NCBI GenBank assembly: GCA_016284305.1
Contig: JAEEON010000054.1
Span: 1-43,782 of the forward strand
Length of the DNA stretch: 43,782 bases
Direction of reading: 5' to 3'
From: Bacteroidales bacterium
GTDB lineage: Bacteria > Bacteroidota > Bacteroidia > Bacteroidales > F082
Below are positions 16,651 through 25,782 of the stretch, piece after piece. A program made the position numbers and the translations under genes. Within the stretch, counting starts at the first letter, position 1, and each line of letters opens with the position of its first letter. The notes under the pieces were generated by a model, which worked only from the letters and a program-made list of their open reading frames with translations, did no database searches and was not told the DNA's origin.

Positions 16651-17643
16651 ATGAATTATACAATATCCGGCTCACCGCATGTGCATTCAACGGAGAACAC
16701 CCAAAAGATCATGTATCGCGTGATCTTGGCGTTGGTTCCGGCCTTGCTTGTGGCCATTTATTATTTCGGCTGGTATGCATTGCGATTGACCATTGTGTCG
16801 ATTGCTGCCTGTATGCTAACCGAGTGGTTGATCCAGAAGTTTCTCATCAAGGGCCCGCTCACCATCAATGATGGATCAGCGGCGCTTACGGGCTTGCTCT
16901 TAGCCTTCAACGTGCCTGCCAACCTTCCCATCTGGATGGTCATCGTGGGCAGCGTCATTGCCATCGGCGTTGGCAAGATGGCCTTCGGCGGCTTGGGCAA
17001 GAACCCCTTCAACCCGGCATTGGTAGGCCGTGTGTTCATGCTCGTGTCGTTCCCGACAGCCATGACCACCTGGCCACAGGCCCAGCCCATCTTCGAGAAT
17101 GGTTTCTTCGCCGATGCCATCACGGGTCCTACCCCACTTGGCATCCTGAAAGAGTCAGGCCTGCAGACGATCCAGGACATGGACCACATGCAGTTTGTTG
17201 ACATGGTGTTAGGCAACCGTGGCGGTGCTTTCGGTGAGATCTGTGCCATCGCCTTGCTCATCGGTGCCATCTATCTGATCGCCCGCAAGGTCATCGAATT
17301 TGTCACCCCGCTGACCATTTTGCTCACCGTGTTCGTCTTCACAGGCATCTGCCATCTCATCGACCCGACGGTCTATATCGCTCCATGGTACCATCTGGTT
17401 TATGGCGGTCTCATCTTGGGTGCCTTCTTCATGGCCACCGATATGGTGACCACCCCCATGACCTTACGTGGCAAGATGCTGTTTGGTTTCGGTGTAGGTG
17501 TCATCACCGTGGTGATCCGTCTCTGGGGTGCCTATCCTGAAGGCGTGTCGTTCGCCATCCTCATCATGAACGCCTTCACACCGCTTATCAACAAGCTGTA
17601 CAAACCCGTTATCTTCGGTGTCGTCAAACCCTCTAAAAAATGA
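16651..17643 (+). CDS. rnfD: Rnf complex membrane subunit RnfD
   Basis: The 330-residue flavoprotein subunit forms part of the ion path together with RnfA and RnfE and is homologous to NqrB. It begins with the conserved SGSPHVHS (6-13), has about ten hydrophobic helices, and contains FGGLGKNPFNPALVGR (112-127), a family signature. The covalent FMN site is expected in TGPTPLG (158-164), with Thr161 as the likely attachment residue; the usual form of this motif is closer to SGATPL, so Gly-Pro is a minor variation. It is separated from rnfC by heptamer repeats and overlaps rnfG by 4 bases. Confidence 0.96.
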   Translation: MNYTISGSPHVHSTENTQKIMYRVILALVPALLVAIYYFGWYALRLTIVSIAACMLTEWLIQKFLIKGPLTINDGSAALTGLLLAFNVPANLPIWMVIVGSVIAIGVGKMAFGGLGKNPFNPALVGRVFMLVSFPTAMTTWPQAQPIFENGFFADAITGPTPLGILKESGLQTIQDMDHMQFVDMVLGNRGGAFGEICAIALLIGAIYLIARKVIEFVTPLTILLTVFVFTGICHLIDPTVYIAPWYHLVYGGLILGAFFMATDMVTTPMTLRGKMLFGFGVGVITVVIRLWGAYPEGVSFAILIMNAFTPLINKLYKPVIFGVVKPSKK

Positions 17644-18233
17644 TCGCCATGGCAAAGAAAGAATCATCGCTTAAAAATATGCTCATCGCCCTTTTCGTCA
17701 TCACGGCGGTATCAGGCGGTTTGCTGGGCCTCGTTTATGGCATGACCAAGGACACCATCGCCGAGGTCGATGCCAAGAAAAACGCCCAGGCCATCGCCGA
17801 AGTGCTGGGCACCGACGAGAACTCCAAGTTGGACACCATCACCATCGACGACTTGTTCTATAACTTGGCTTATGACGCTCAGGACAACTTCCTTGGCGCA
17901 GCGGTCAAGACTTACTCCAATGCCGGCTTCAACGGCCGTATCGAACTCATGGTCGGCATCTTGGCCGACGGCACCATCAAGGCAGTCTCGGTGCTTCAAC
18001 AGAGCGAGACTCCTGGCTTGGGTGCCAACATGGTCAACCCCAAGTTCAAGGACCAATTCAACGGGAAGAACCCCGCATCATATGACCTCAAGGTCTCGAA
18101 AGACGGTGGTGACGTCGATGCCATCACCGCGGCCACCATCAGCTCGCGCGCCTTCACCGGTGCCGTCAAGCTGGCTTGCGACGGCTTCGAAGCCAACAAG
18201 GCAAAATTCATGAAAGGAGGAAATGTGCAATGA
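17640..18233 (+). CDS. rnfG: Rnf complex FMN-binding subunit RnfG
   Basis: The 197-residue subunit has one N-terminal membrane anchor (about 12-34) and a periplasmic FMN-binding domain. The domain shows ETPGLGANM (123-131) and [10 protein letters not shown] (160-169), in which Thr166 is the expected covalent flavin attachment site (family form SGATxSS). An alternative start 9 bases later (MAKKESS) is possible; the ATG at 17640 is used because it overlaps the rnfD stop. It is part of the electron path between RnfD and the periplasmic face. The rnfE start overlaps its stop. Confidence 0.95.
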   Translation: MIAMAKKESSLKNMLIALFVITAVSGGLLGLVYGMTKDTIAEVDAKKNAQAIAEVLGTDENSKLDTITIDDLFYNLAYDAQDNFLGAAVKTYSNAGFNGRIELMVGILADGTIKAVSVLQQSETPGLGANMVNPKFKDQFNGKNPASYDLKVSKDGGDVDAITAATISSRAFTGAVKLACDGFEANKAKFMKGGNVQ

Positions 18234-18823
18234 GTAAGAATCTGCAAACCTTTACCAAGGGTTTCATTAAAGAGAACCCGATCTTAGTACTGCTGCTGGG
18301 ATGCTGCCCCACTTTGGCCACCACCACCAGCGCCATCAATGGTATGTCGATGGGCTTGGCCACCACCTTCGTCCTCATCATGTCGAACCTGGTGATCTCC
18401 CTGCTCAAGAACTTCATTCCCGACAAAGTACGTATTCCTTGTTTCATCGTGGTCATCGCCTCCTTTGTAACCATCGTCCAGTTGGTGATGCAGGCTTATG
18501 TCCCCGACATCTACGAGACCCTCGGCCTCTTCATCCCGCTTATCGTGGTGAACTGCATCGTGTTGGGTCGTGCTGAGGCCTTTGCCTCGAAGAACCCTGT
18601 TTGGCCCTCCATCCTTGACGGTGCCGGCATGGGCTTGGGCTTCACCTTCGCCTTGACGATCCTGGGCTGCATCCGTGAGTTCCTGGGCAGCGGCTCCATC
18701 TTCGGTCTCACCATCCTTCCCGAGACGGCCAACATCTTGGTCTTCATCCTGCCTCCTGGCGCCTTCATTTGCCTCGGTTTCCTTATTGCTATCGTCAACC
18801 AATTCAAAAAAGAAAGTCACTAA
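18230..18823 (+). CDS. rnfE: Rnf complex membrane subunit RnfE
   Basis: The 197-residue membrane subunit (NqrD homologue) has six predicted helices and the family hallmark [21 protein letters not shown] (22-42), whose cysteines take part in a membrane FeS centre shared with RnfA. The start is the ATG at 18230, which overlaps the rnfG stop; an earlier start would run inside rnfG. An AAGGAGG at 18214-18220, 9 bases upstream, is a perfect Shine-Dalgarno match. That is unusual in Bacteroidetes, where such sites are rare and contribute little, and it also encodes part of the RnfG tail, so it may be incidental. Confidence 0.96.
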   Translation: MSKNLQTFTKGFIKENPILVLLLGCCPTLATTTSAINGMSMGLATTFVLIMSNLVISLLKNFIPDKVRIPCFIVVIASFVTIVQLVMQAYVPDIYETLGLFIPLIVVNCIVLGRAEAFASKNPVWPSILDGAGMGLGFTFALTILGCIREFLGSGSIFGLTILPETANILVFILPPGAFICLGFLIAIVNQFKKESH

Positions 18824-18826
18824 GCC

Positions 18827-19429
18827 ATGAAATACCTTATCATTATTTTATCGACCATCTTGGTCAACAACGTGATCTTCTCCCAGTTCCTGGGCATCTG
18901 CCCCTTCTTGGGCACCTCAAAGAAGACCTCTACGGCTATGGGCATGGGCGCTGCCGTCATCTTTGTCTTGACGCTGGCCACCCTGGTGACCTGGCTGACA
19001 AACCGTTACATCCTGATGCCTCTGGGTTTGGACAAGTTCATGCAAACCATCGCTTTCATCCTCATCATCGCTGCCTTGGTGCAGATGGTGGAGATCATTC
19101 TGAAGAAGATCAGTCCTTCGCTCTACACCGCCCTGGGCGTGTTCCTGCCACTGATTACCACCAACTGCGCCGTGTTGGGCGTTTCGTTGACAGTGGTCAC
19201 CAAGGAATTCAACTATGGCGGAGTGGCTCACATGCTGAGCCTGGGTGAATCCGTGGTATATGCCGTAGGCATCGCCTTGGGTTTCGCCATGGCATTGATC
19301 ATCTTCGCCGGCATCCGCGAGCACATCGAACTGATGGAAGCCCCAAAAGGCATGCGCGGCACTCCTATCGCACTCATCACCGCTGGTATCCTCGCCATGG
19401 CCTTCATGGGATTCACGGGCGTGGTATAA
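18827..19429 (+). CDS. rnfA: Rnf complex membrane subunit RnfA
   Basis: The 200-residue membrane subunit (NqrE homologue) pairs with RnfE in an inverted arrangement. It has six helices, the conserved NNVIFSQFLGICPFLGTSKK (14-33) and the TTNCAVLGVSL motif (near 111-121), each with one of the cysteines of the RnfA/E FeS centre. It starts 3 bases after rnfE and closes the six-gene operon order B-C-D-G-E-A found in Bacteroidetes and clostridia. GTGAAAG repeats begin directly at its stop codon. Confidence 0.97.
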   Translation: MKYLIIILSTILVNNVIFSQFLGICPFLGTSKKTSTAMGMGAAVIFVLTLATLVTWLTNRYILMPLGLDKFMQTIAFILIIAALVQMVEIILKKISPSLYTALGVFLPLITTNCAVLGVSLTVVTKEFNYGGVAHMLSLGESVVYAVGIALGFAMALIIFAGIREHIELMEAPKGMRGTPIALITAGILAMAFMGFTGVV

Positions 19430-19467
19430 GGTGAAAGGTGAAAGGTGAAAGATGAAAGATGAAAGAT
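19430..19467 (+). repeat. Tandem heptamers GTGAAAG/ATGAAAG after rnfA
   Basis: Immediately after the rnfA stop the sequence reads GTGAAAG three times, then ATGAAAG twice, then AT, a 7-bp period over about 37 bases. It lies between rnfA and the T9SS cargo gene (ATG at 19482), in the gap where a terminator or promoter would be expected. The purine-rich units look like weak ribosome-binding sequences, but most lie too far from the ATG to act so. Confidence 0.85.
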
Positions 19468-19481
19468 AATAATAAATAAAC

Positions 19482-22400
19482 ATGAAAAAAGGATTATTAG
19501 TTGCTATACTACTGATTATCATACCTTTAAGGTATTTTAGTCAACAACCGCTACAATACACTGATCAAAGGTCCGTGGACTTTGATATTACCACCATTGC
19601 TAATTTCAACAAACGAATCCTCTTTGTTTACGAATTGCTGAACGATTGTAGGTTTCAGGTAAGCCATAATGAAGACAATGGCATCTTCACCATTACCACC
19701 GGCACAGAGGCTCCAGATGATTTCGACTTGGAATCGTCATTCCTGGCTTTTCGGCATGAGCATGCCTATCGTTTTGCCCAACTGGACAAAATTGAGGCTT
19801 CAGAGCTGGCCATGGAATACAAGCCGCTGTTATCAGACAAGGTTGTTCTTTCCTTGATGATGGACATCTATGTCAGGTCAAGGCAGAACAACCATTGTGC
19901 CGATGCGGATCCTTTCTGCACTGATAACGGATTATACAATTTCCCGGCTGGTGTCAATGCCGGCAATGGTGAGTCAGGACCAGACTACGATTGTCTATAT
20001 TCGACTCCCAACCCTGCGTGGTACTATATGAAGATTGCCAATCCTGGCAATATGAACATCTATATGTACAGCACTCCTCAGAAAGACATCGACTTCTGCT
20101 GTTGGGGACCTTTTGATGATCCGGTAGCAGCCTGCCCTTCAGGTTTAACGCAATCAAAAGTGGTCAGCTGCAGTTACTCCTTTGAAGACACTGAGACTTG
20201 TCATATTCCTTCATCGGCTCAGACAGGACAGTATTACATCTTGGTCATCACCAACTACTCGAACAGTCAGTGCAATATCTCATTCAGTAAAACCAGCGGA
20301 TCCGGTACCACCGACTGCAGTATCATGCCTCCCTTGGTCAACAATGACGGCCCCTATTGCATTGGCGACAACATCCATCTGACAGGAAATGCCCAGTCAG
20401 GTGCCAGTTACCACTGGACAGGACCCAATGGATTCAACTCGACCCAGCAAAACCCCACCATCAACAACTGCAATTTATCGCATAACGGCACTTACACCTG
20501 CACCATCATGGTAGGAAACCAGACAAGCAACGCCACCACAGAGGTTCATGTCTATGGCCGACCTACCGCTGACTTCACCGCCAACGAGGTATGTTTGGGC
20601 AATACCACCCAGTTCACCAACAGTTCCTCCGTGAATCCCCCAGGACAAACGGTCAATTACCGATGGAATTTCGGTGACGGGACGACTTCCAGCCTGATGA
20701 ATCCAACGCATCAATTCACCACTGCTGGAGCCCACACGGTAACCTTGACGGCCACTTGTGGCTTAGGGGCTTGCCCTAGTGTCAAGACCATGACTGTCAA
20801 TGTCTGGGCTATGCCCACAGCCAATGCAGGTGCCGACGTAACCATCGACTACGGCAGTAGCGCCCAACTCCACGGAAACGGAGGCGCGGGCTTATTCGAC
20901 TACCATTGGGAACCCGCCGACAAGGTGACGAATCCCAATTCACAGAACACCTCCACGGTCAACCTTACGGAGACGACGACTTTCACGCTCACCGTCTCCA
21001 ACCCTCATGGCGGCTGCACCAGCAGCGATCAGGTCACCGTCCTCGTCAACGGTGCTGCCATGGCAGCATCAGTAAGCGCCTCCCCAAGCAGCATCTGCCT
21101 CGGCGACGAGACCCAGCTGCAAGTCACCACGGTGGGAGGCACTGGCAATTACAGCTACACCTGGACGCCTACCATCGGACTCAGTGCACCCAACACTGCC
21201 AACCCCACGGCACACCCACTGGAGACCACCACCTACAACTGTTTGGTCACCGACGGACTGACTTCTCAGAACGTCTCCGTCACCATCACCGTCAACTTAC
21301 CGGAATATGAAGAGGTGAACCAGTATATCTGTCCTGGCGAAGACTATGAGTTCTATGGATCGACTTACAGTCAAGAAGGAGATTATGATTATGTGACTAC
21401 GACGTCGCTGGGATGTGAAAAGATCATCACCTTGCATCTTCACCACTACCCCTCCTACGACAACGCCCACACCACCAACGCCTCGATTTGCTATGGCGAC
21501 AGCTATTCGTTCCACGGACAGCCTTACTACACTTCAGGCACTTATACTGCAAACTTGCAGACCATCCACGGATGCGACAGCATCGTCAAGCTCAACCTCT
21601 TGGTGTATCCGCCCAACGACACCATCATCGACGACCAGACCATCTGCGAGTATCAGAACTACAACTTCCATGGGACGATTTACAGCGAGGATGGCACCAT
21701 CGCCTATTTCGACACCCTCGACAATAACGGCTGTCTCAAGGTGGAGAAGCTGGTGCTTCATGTGGGAGAATACCAAACTCCTCCGGTGGAAGAGCAATTC
21801 ATCTGCTATGGCCCCGAAGAGTCACCTTCATTCTATTGGGACAAGACCCAACACACTTATACGGAAGACACCTACGATGAGATCATCCTTCCCGACCCCA
21901 ACGGCGACTGCGATTTCAAATACCGGCTCAACCTCAAGTTCCATCAGGAGTATTACAATGAAGATGCCCTTGAGGTCTGCGACGAATACGTTTGGCCCGT
22001 CACCGGTGAACGATTCACAGCAACCAACCACCACATCGAGCGCCATTTCGACCACTACATCAATTCGAACTTCGTATGCGACAGCACCTATGTCCTTGAC
22101 CTGACCGTCAACCACTCCTCTGAGACCACCAAGATTGTCAGCAACAAATGCGACGAGTACGTTTGGGAATTCGGATGGAATGGCGAGACCGACACCTTGA
22201 GGGCTACGGGCAACTATACCAAGACCATCCCCACGACCCATGACTGTGACTCCACGGTCACCCTAAGCCTACAACTCGACTACTCACCCAATTTCGCACA
22301 AGTGGAAGGCAGAAGCTGGGTCATTGGCGGATCCGAGTTCCAATATACGATTGAGGACTACTGGGTAAACGCTCCTGGCTCCCATCATACCGAATGGTCC

Positions 22401-22853
22401 ATCCGCACTCCGGAAGGATTCAACCGTTGGGCGATGATTCCCTACGGTGACAACTACGACCGATGCTTGCTCTACATCTACACCTACGAGCTCGACTCCA
22501 TCGAGTTGTGTGCCACCACCATCAGCGACTGCAATTGCGGCAGCTTCACCAAGTCGAAATGGATCCACTGCAGTTCCTATGACGTGCCTGAGACGAGCAT
22601 ACCCGGCCAAGTGGCCATCTATCCCAACCCCAACGACGGCAACATGAGTCTGAAGTTTGAGCAAATGACTGGCGAGATCCAAATGAAGGTCTATGACATG
22701 CGTGGTGTCATGGTCGATCAGGTAAGATTCAACAACACTCTTGACTCGCAAACCCAACGGTACCATTCGAGCGCCCTCGCTCCTGGGGTCTATGTCTTCT
22801 CTTTCACCAGCAAGGAAGGGACGAAGACAAAACGGGTGGTCATCATAAAATAA
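19482..22853 (+). CDS. Large T9SS-secreted surface protein with Ig/PKD and Cys-pair repeat modules
   Basis: The 1123-residue protein has a signal peptide (about 1-20), a unique N-terminal region with many cysteines (to about 285), an Ig-like segment (SYHWTGPNGFNS, near 309-320), a PKD domain with WNFGDGT (395-401), two further beta-sandwich segments (about 445-605), and six Cys-pair modules (about 610-933; pairs 617/645, 670/698, 722/751, 775/810, 833/866, 890/922). Several modules end GCDS or CDS followed by alternating Leu/Val. The C-terminal VAIYPNPNDG (1044-1053) to the terminal basic strand is a type A T9SS sorting domain, so it should be exported by T9SS and attached to the cell surface. 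No enzyme motif was seen; an adhesin or structural role is likely. PorU and PorV genes lie a few kb downstream. Confidence 0.85.
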   Translation: MKKGLLVAILLIIIPLRYFSQQPLQYTDQRSVDFDITTIANFNKRILFVYELLNDCRFQVSHNEDNGIFTITTGTEAPDDFDLESSFLAFRHEHAYRFAQLDKIEASELAMEYKPLLSDKVVLSLMMDIYVRSRQNNHCADADPFCTDNGLYNFPAGVNAGNGESGPDYDCLYSTPNPAWYYMKIANPGNMNIYMYSTPQKDIDFCCWGPFDDPVAACPSGLTQSKVVSCSYSFEDTETCHIPSSAQTGQYYILVITNYSNSQCNISFSKTSGSGTTDCSIMPPLVNNDGPYCIGDNIHLTGNAQSGASYHWTGPNGFNSTQQNPTINNCNLSHNGTYTCTIMVGNQTSNATTEVHVYGRPTADFTANEVCLGNTTQFTNSSSVNPPGQTVNYRWNFGDGTTSSLMNPTHQFTTAGAHTVTLTATCGLGACPSVKTMTVNVWAMPTANAGADVTIDYGSSAQLHGNGGAGLFDYHWEPADKVTNPNSQNTSTVNLTETTTFTLTVSNPHGGCTSSDQVTVLVNGAAMAASVSASPSSICLGDETQLQVTTVGGTGNYSYTWTPTIGLSAPNTANPTAHPLETTTYNCLVTDGLTSQNVSVTITVNLPEYEEVNQYICPGEDYEFYGSTYSQEGDYDYVTTTSLGCEKIITLHLHHYPSYDNAHTTNASICYGDSYSFHGQPYYTSGTYTANLQTIHGCDSIVKLNLLVYPPNDTIIDDQTICEYQNYNFHGTIYSEDGTIAYFDTLDNNGCLKVEKLVLHVGEYQTPPVEEQFICYGPEESPSFYWDKTQHTYTEDTYDEIILPDPNGDCDFKYRLNLKFHQEYYNEDALEVCDEYVWPVTGERFTATNHHIERHFDHYINSNFVCDSTYVLDLTVNHSSETTKIVSNKCDEYVWEFGWNGETDTLRATGNYTKTIPTTHDCDSTVTLSLQLDYSPNFAQVEGRSWVIGGSEFQYTIEDYWVNAPGSHHTEWSIRTPEGFNRWAMIPYGDNYDRCLLYIYTYELDSIELCATTISDCNCGSFTKSKWIHCSSYDVPETSIPGQVAIYPNPNDGNMSLKFEQMTGEIQMKVYDMRGVMVDQVRFNNTLDSQTQRYHSSALAPGVYVFSFTSKEGTKTKRVVIIK

Positions 22854-22865
22854 GCTATTCAGGTC

Positions 22866-23591
22866 ATGAAAAAGATACTCTTAGCGTCATTAGGACTTTT
22901 GTTCCTATTGCTGTGCTCTTGCAAAGAGGACAAAGACGGAGGTTTCGACATGAATTTTCATGACATTCAAGACATTAGTGGTTTGATGGAGAGCATCGAT
23001 ACCGACCTTTTGGAGCTCTTTGGAGAAGAAAACATCCATTTTGGCCACACTCCACCCAACATCAACGACATCAGTTTCAAGGTAGATACTTTACGTTACG
23101 ATACATGCCTCCGTTATGTGTATGTGCCGGCAGTCGATTCCGTCATGTTATCGCCAAGTGCTCCTCCCGTGTTGGAGAACGCACTTTACCAGCATCATTT
23201 CTACCATCCGATTGGCAACATTACGCGCCACAAGCTGAACATCCACGACCGCAGTTATGGAAACCAATACACTCAAGAGAGCGACACCGTTTTCATCATC
23301 GGCTCAGGCAATTCCTTCACGGCCTATTACGAGCTGAAGATTGAGTCGGAGAAGGACGGCAACCCCACTTGGGACTTTTTGGTCTCTGGCACTTTGGTAT
23401 ATGATAGCACTGGAGCTTTCATCGGCGTGTCGGGCTATCGCCTTGGCAAGAAGATCGTTTCGGTTGAGTCTCCCCCGACGGCGGGGTATTACACGGGCAC
23501 CATCATGATCATGGAGTCATTCCGCAATGGGGCCATTTCTCCCCAGTGGGAATGGGACACGATTCCTGATTCAAGAGTTTATCCTTATTAA
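22866..23591 (+). CDS. Putative lipoprotein of unknown function
   Basis: The 241-residue protein begins MKKILLASLGLLFLLLCSCKED: a short basic start, a hydrophobic core and a lipobox LCSC with Cys19 as the likely lipidated residue; the acidic residues after it resemble the surface-export signal of Bacteroidetes lipoproteins. The body is mostly beta-prone with many Asp and Tyr residues and no recognised motif. It starts 12 bases after the T9SS cargo gene and ends 9 bases before a barrel gene, so the three probably form one unit with a shared envelope role. Confidence 0.7.
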   Translation: MKKILLASLGLLFLLLCSCKEDKDGGFDMNFHDIQDISGLMESIDTDLLELFGEENIHFGHTPPNINDISFKVDTLRYDTCLRYVYVPAVDSVMLSPSAPPVLENALYQHHFYHPIGNITRHKLNIHDRSYGNQYTQESDTVFIIGSGNSFTAYYELKIESEKDGNPTWDFLVSGTLVYDSTGAFIGVSGYRLGKKIVSVESPPTAGYYTGTIMIMESFRNGAISPQWEWDTIPDSRVYPY

Positions 23592-23600
23592 CCAGAAAAC

Positions 23601-24410
23601 ATGAAGAAAGCGCTTGTCATCGGCATTTTATTGCTCTCGCTTCTCAGCTTGGAGGGATATGCACAAAAGCAGTTCCGCAAGCCCTTGAAGTCAGCAAAGA
23701 TGGGCAAGCTATGGTTAAGTGAATTCAATGCCGGTATCAAGCTGGGTTGCCCTTGGAGTGTCATCACCAAATCCACGCTTCACAACATCAAATACGATGG
23801 CATCTTTGGTTATCAGGCAGGTGTGGTGGCCGAATGGAATCACAACCGATATTCCATTGGTTTCGAAGGGCTCTATGGTCAGAAAGGAACCAAAATGCAC
23901 AAAACGGTTCCCTATCAGATCAGCTTCACCGAACTTGACACCCTGACCTCCACCTATTCGATGACCTACCAGGTCATAACACTTAGGTTACCTTTTATCT
24001 ATTATCAGAAAGGGTTGGTCAAAGATGACTTTATTGCCCCCTACTTTTTCATCGGTCCTTCCATCGACTTGCCTTCTCCGTTACAGAAAACCATTACGGC
24101 AACCTTGGTGAATAAAGACAGGTTTGGAACCACAAAAGAAAACTCAACCATACCTAAATTTATCAATGTCAGTGTTTTGGCCGGTTTAGGAATCATGTTA
24201 AACATTCCCACCTCAGGTTCCAACGTCTTGCTCAAGTTTGACATTGCAGCCAACTACGGTGTGATCAACTTAGGCACGGCTCAACTCGTCACGGAAGGCA
24301 CTTGGATTCAGTCACACGACATTGAAGCCAACCTTACGCTCATCGTTCCCATCAAGAAGCCCTTACGTGACGCCGGCTATTACTTCAGTCGGTCAGGTTA
24401 TCACTATTAA
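23601..24410 (+). CDS. Outer-membrane beta-barrel protein (PorT/OmpW-like size class)
   Basis: The 269-residue protein has a signal peptide (about 1-21, ending GYAQ) and a body of alternating hydrophobic/polar strands: FNAGIKLGCPWS, YQAGVVAEWNHNRYSIGFEGLYGQKG, YFFIGPSIDLP and VLAGLGIMLNIP. This is the pattern of the small (8-10 strand) outer-membrane barrels common in Bacteroidetes (OMP_b-brl families, which include PorT). The sequence does not settle whether it is a true PorT. It is the last gene of the cargo-lipoprotein-barrel group and converges with porV across a bidirectional hairpin. Confidence 0.7.
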   Translation: MKKALVIGILLLSLLSLEGYAQKQFRKPLKSAKMGKLWLSEFNAGIKLGCPWSVITKSTLHNIKYDGIFGYQAGVVAEWNHNRYSIGFEGLYGQKGTKMHKTVPYQISFTELDTLTSTYSMTYQVITLRLPFIYYQKGLVKDDFIAPYFFIGPSIDLPSPLQKTITATLVNKDRFGTTKENSTIPKFINVSVLAGLGIMLNIPTSGSNVLLKFDIAANYGVINLGTAQLVTEGTWIQSHDIEANLTLIVPIKKPLRDAGYYFSRSGYHY

Positions 24411-24415
24411 CAAAA

Positions 24416-24437
24416 AAGGCGGCCATCAGGCCGCCTT
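24416..24437. terminator. Bidirectional intrinsic terminator
   Basis: A perfect 9-bp stem (AAGGCGGCC at 24416-24424, GGCCGCCTT at 24429-24437) with an ATCA loop sits between the convergent barrel gene and porV. On the minus strand it is followed by a run of T residues (complement of the A run at 24412-24417), so it is a strong terminator for porV. On the plus strand the T tract is short. Confidence 0.85.
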
Positions 24438-24458
24438 AATCATTCACATCCGTTATTA

Positions 24459-25706
24459 TTAGTTCTGCTTTCTGGTACCCAAGCTATAAGTGAGGTCGAA
24501 ACGCAGGGTGCTTTCGAGCGGGTTGGTACCCACAGTGCCGTTGACCGGAACCAGATAAGAGACATCCAGGCCGAAGACGTTGTACTTGAGAGCTGCACCC
24601 AAGGTGACATATTTACGATTGCCTTTCAGGGCAGTCTCGTTGAAATAGCCAGCGCGGACAGCAAACACATCGTTGTACCAATATTCGACGCCAAGGCCGA
24701 TGTTGTATTCGCAGAGTTCCTCATAGAACTTGCCAAGGCCAACTTTCTCGCCATAGTCGTTATAGCTGAAACCAGGGGCATCATAGAAAGATTGGATCAA
24801 ACCCACCATCACAGAGACATCGTCTGACTTACCTTCCTCGATGACGAGATTTCCACTTTCATCAACGATGAACTCGTTGTTGGGGCCTCTCTTGTAGAGG
24901 GGCGGAGTCGGGACCAAGAGTTTGGTAACGTCGGCCATGAAGGTCAGGGAGTTGTATTCATCGATGTCGAGTTTCAGGCTGGGGCCGAAGCGCAAGGTGG
25001 TCGGGATGAAGTCCTTGTTGTTGATGGTCTCGCTATTATAGCTGATTTTTGAACCGATGTTATTGATGCTGATACCCCAAGCGATATCGGCGTCCATATC
25101 GCGGAACCATTCCACAGGGCGTTTGTAATAAACGGCGACGTCGGCAGCCACTGACCAACCCACTGTTGAACCGTCGGTGACACCTTGAGTCAGGTTGGAA
25201 TAGATGAAACGGCCGGCAACAGCACCCGAGAGGTAATCGGTCAGCATACGTGAATAGGTGGCATCCAAAGCCCATTCATTGGGTTTATATTCACCTAATT
25301 CATCACCATTGTCATTTCTGAACATGATGTCACCGCAGCTGAAGTAACGCAACGTGGCACCGATGGCGGATTCTGAATTGAGTTTTGTGGCGAAAGCCAG
25401 GTAAGCCAAGTGCATATCCGGAACCAAGCGATACAACCAGGGGCTGTAACCCAAACCAAAGACCATGTCATCTTCAAGATAAGAGTATTTGGCCGGGTTA
25501 TAGTGCATGCTATAGACATCCGCATCCGATGACACGCCACAGTCACCCAGAGAACCGCCACGGGCATCCGGAGCGATGGACACGAAAGGCACTGCTGTGG
25601 TGATGACGTTAGGATTCACGGATTGACCTAAAATCTGCGTTTGGGCGTAAGTCGCCATGCTTGAAAGAAGCAAGATGGCTCCAATAATTAAGGTTTTAAT
25701 TCTCAT
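24459..25706 (-). CDS. porV: T9SS outer-membrane shuttle protein PorV (LptO)
   Basis: The 415-residue protein starts at MRIKTLIIGA (ATG at 25706); upstream residues of the frame are probably untranslated leader. After a signal peptide (about 1-21) the mature part opens with ILGQSVNPNVITTAVPFVSI and APDARGGSLGDCGVSSDAD, followed by SMHYNPAKYS, all conserved in PorV, a 14-strand FadL-like barrel that takes cargo from the Sov translocon and delivers it to the PorU sortase complex. The barrel strands run to the end. It lies directly downstream of two porU genes, the gene order known from Porphyromonas (porU-porV). The length is normal. A promoter box at 25742 suggests it can also be transcribed alone. 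Confidence 0.93.
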   Translation of the reverse strand: MRIKTLIIGAILLLSSMATYAQTQILGQSVNPNVITTAVPFVSIAPDARGGSLGDCGVSSDADVYSMHYNPAKYSYLEDDMVFGLGYSPWLYRLVPDMHLAYLAFATKLNSESAIGATLRYFSCGDIMFRNDNGDELGEYKPNEWALDATYSRMLTDYLSGAVAGRFIYSNLTQGVTDGSTVGWSVAADVAVYYKRPVEWFRDMDADIAWGISINNIGSKISYNSETINNKDFIPTTLRFGPSLKLDIDEYNSLTFMADVTKLLVPTPPLYKRGPNNEFIVDESGNLVIEEGKSDDVSVMVGLIQSFYDAPGFSYNDYGEKVGLGKFYEELCEYNIGLGVEYWYNDVFAVRAGYFNETALKGNRKYVTLGAALKYNVFGLDVSYLVPVNGTVGTNPLESTLRFDLTYSLGTRKQN

Positions 25707-25734
25707 ACTGCTATTCAATTTGCTTATAAACATG

Positions 25735-25742
25735 CAAAAATA
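25735..25742 (-). promoter_or_regulatory. -7 box of porV
   Basis: TATTTTTG on the minus strand (25742-25735) matches TAnnTTTG and lies in the 76-base gap between the porU stop and the porV ATG, giving a leader of about 20-25 nt. No clear TTTG is seen at the -33 distance. It suggests porV transcription independent of porU. Confidence 0.5.
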
Positions 25743-25782
25743 ACGATAAATCGATGCTATTATTATAGGAATGAAAAAATTT

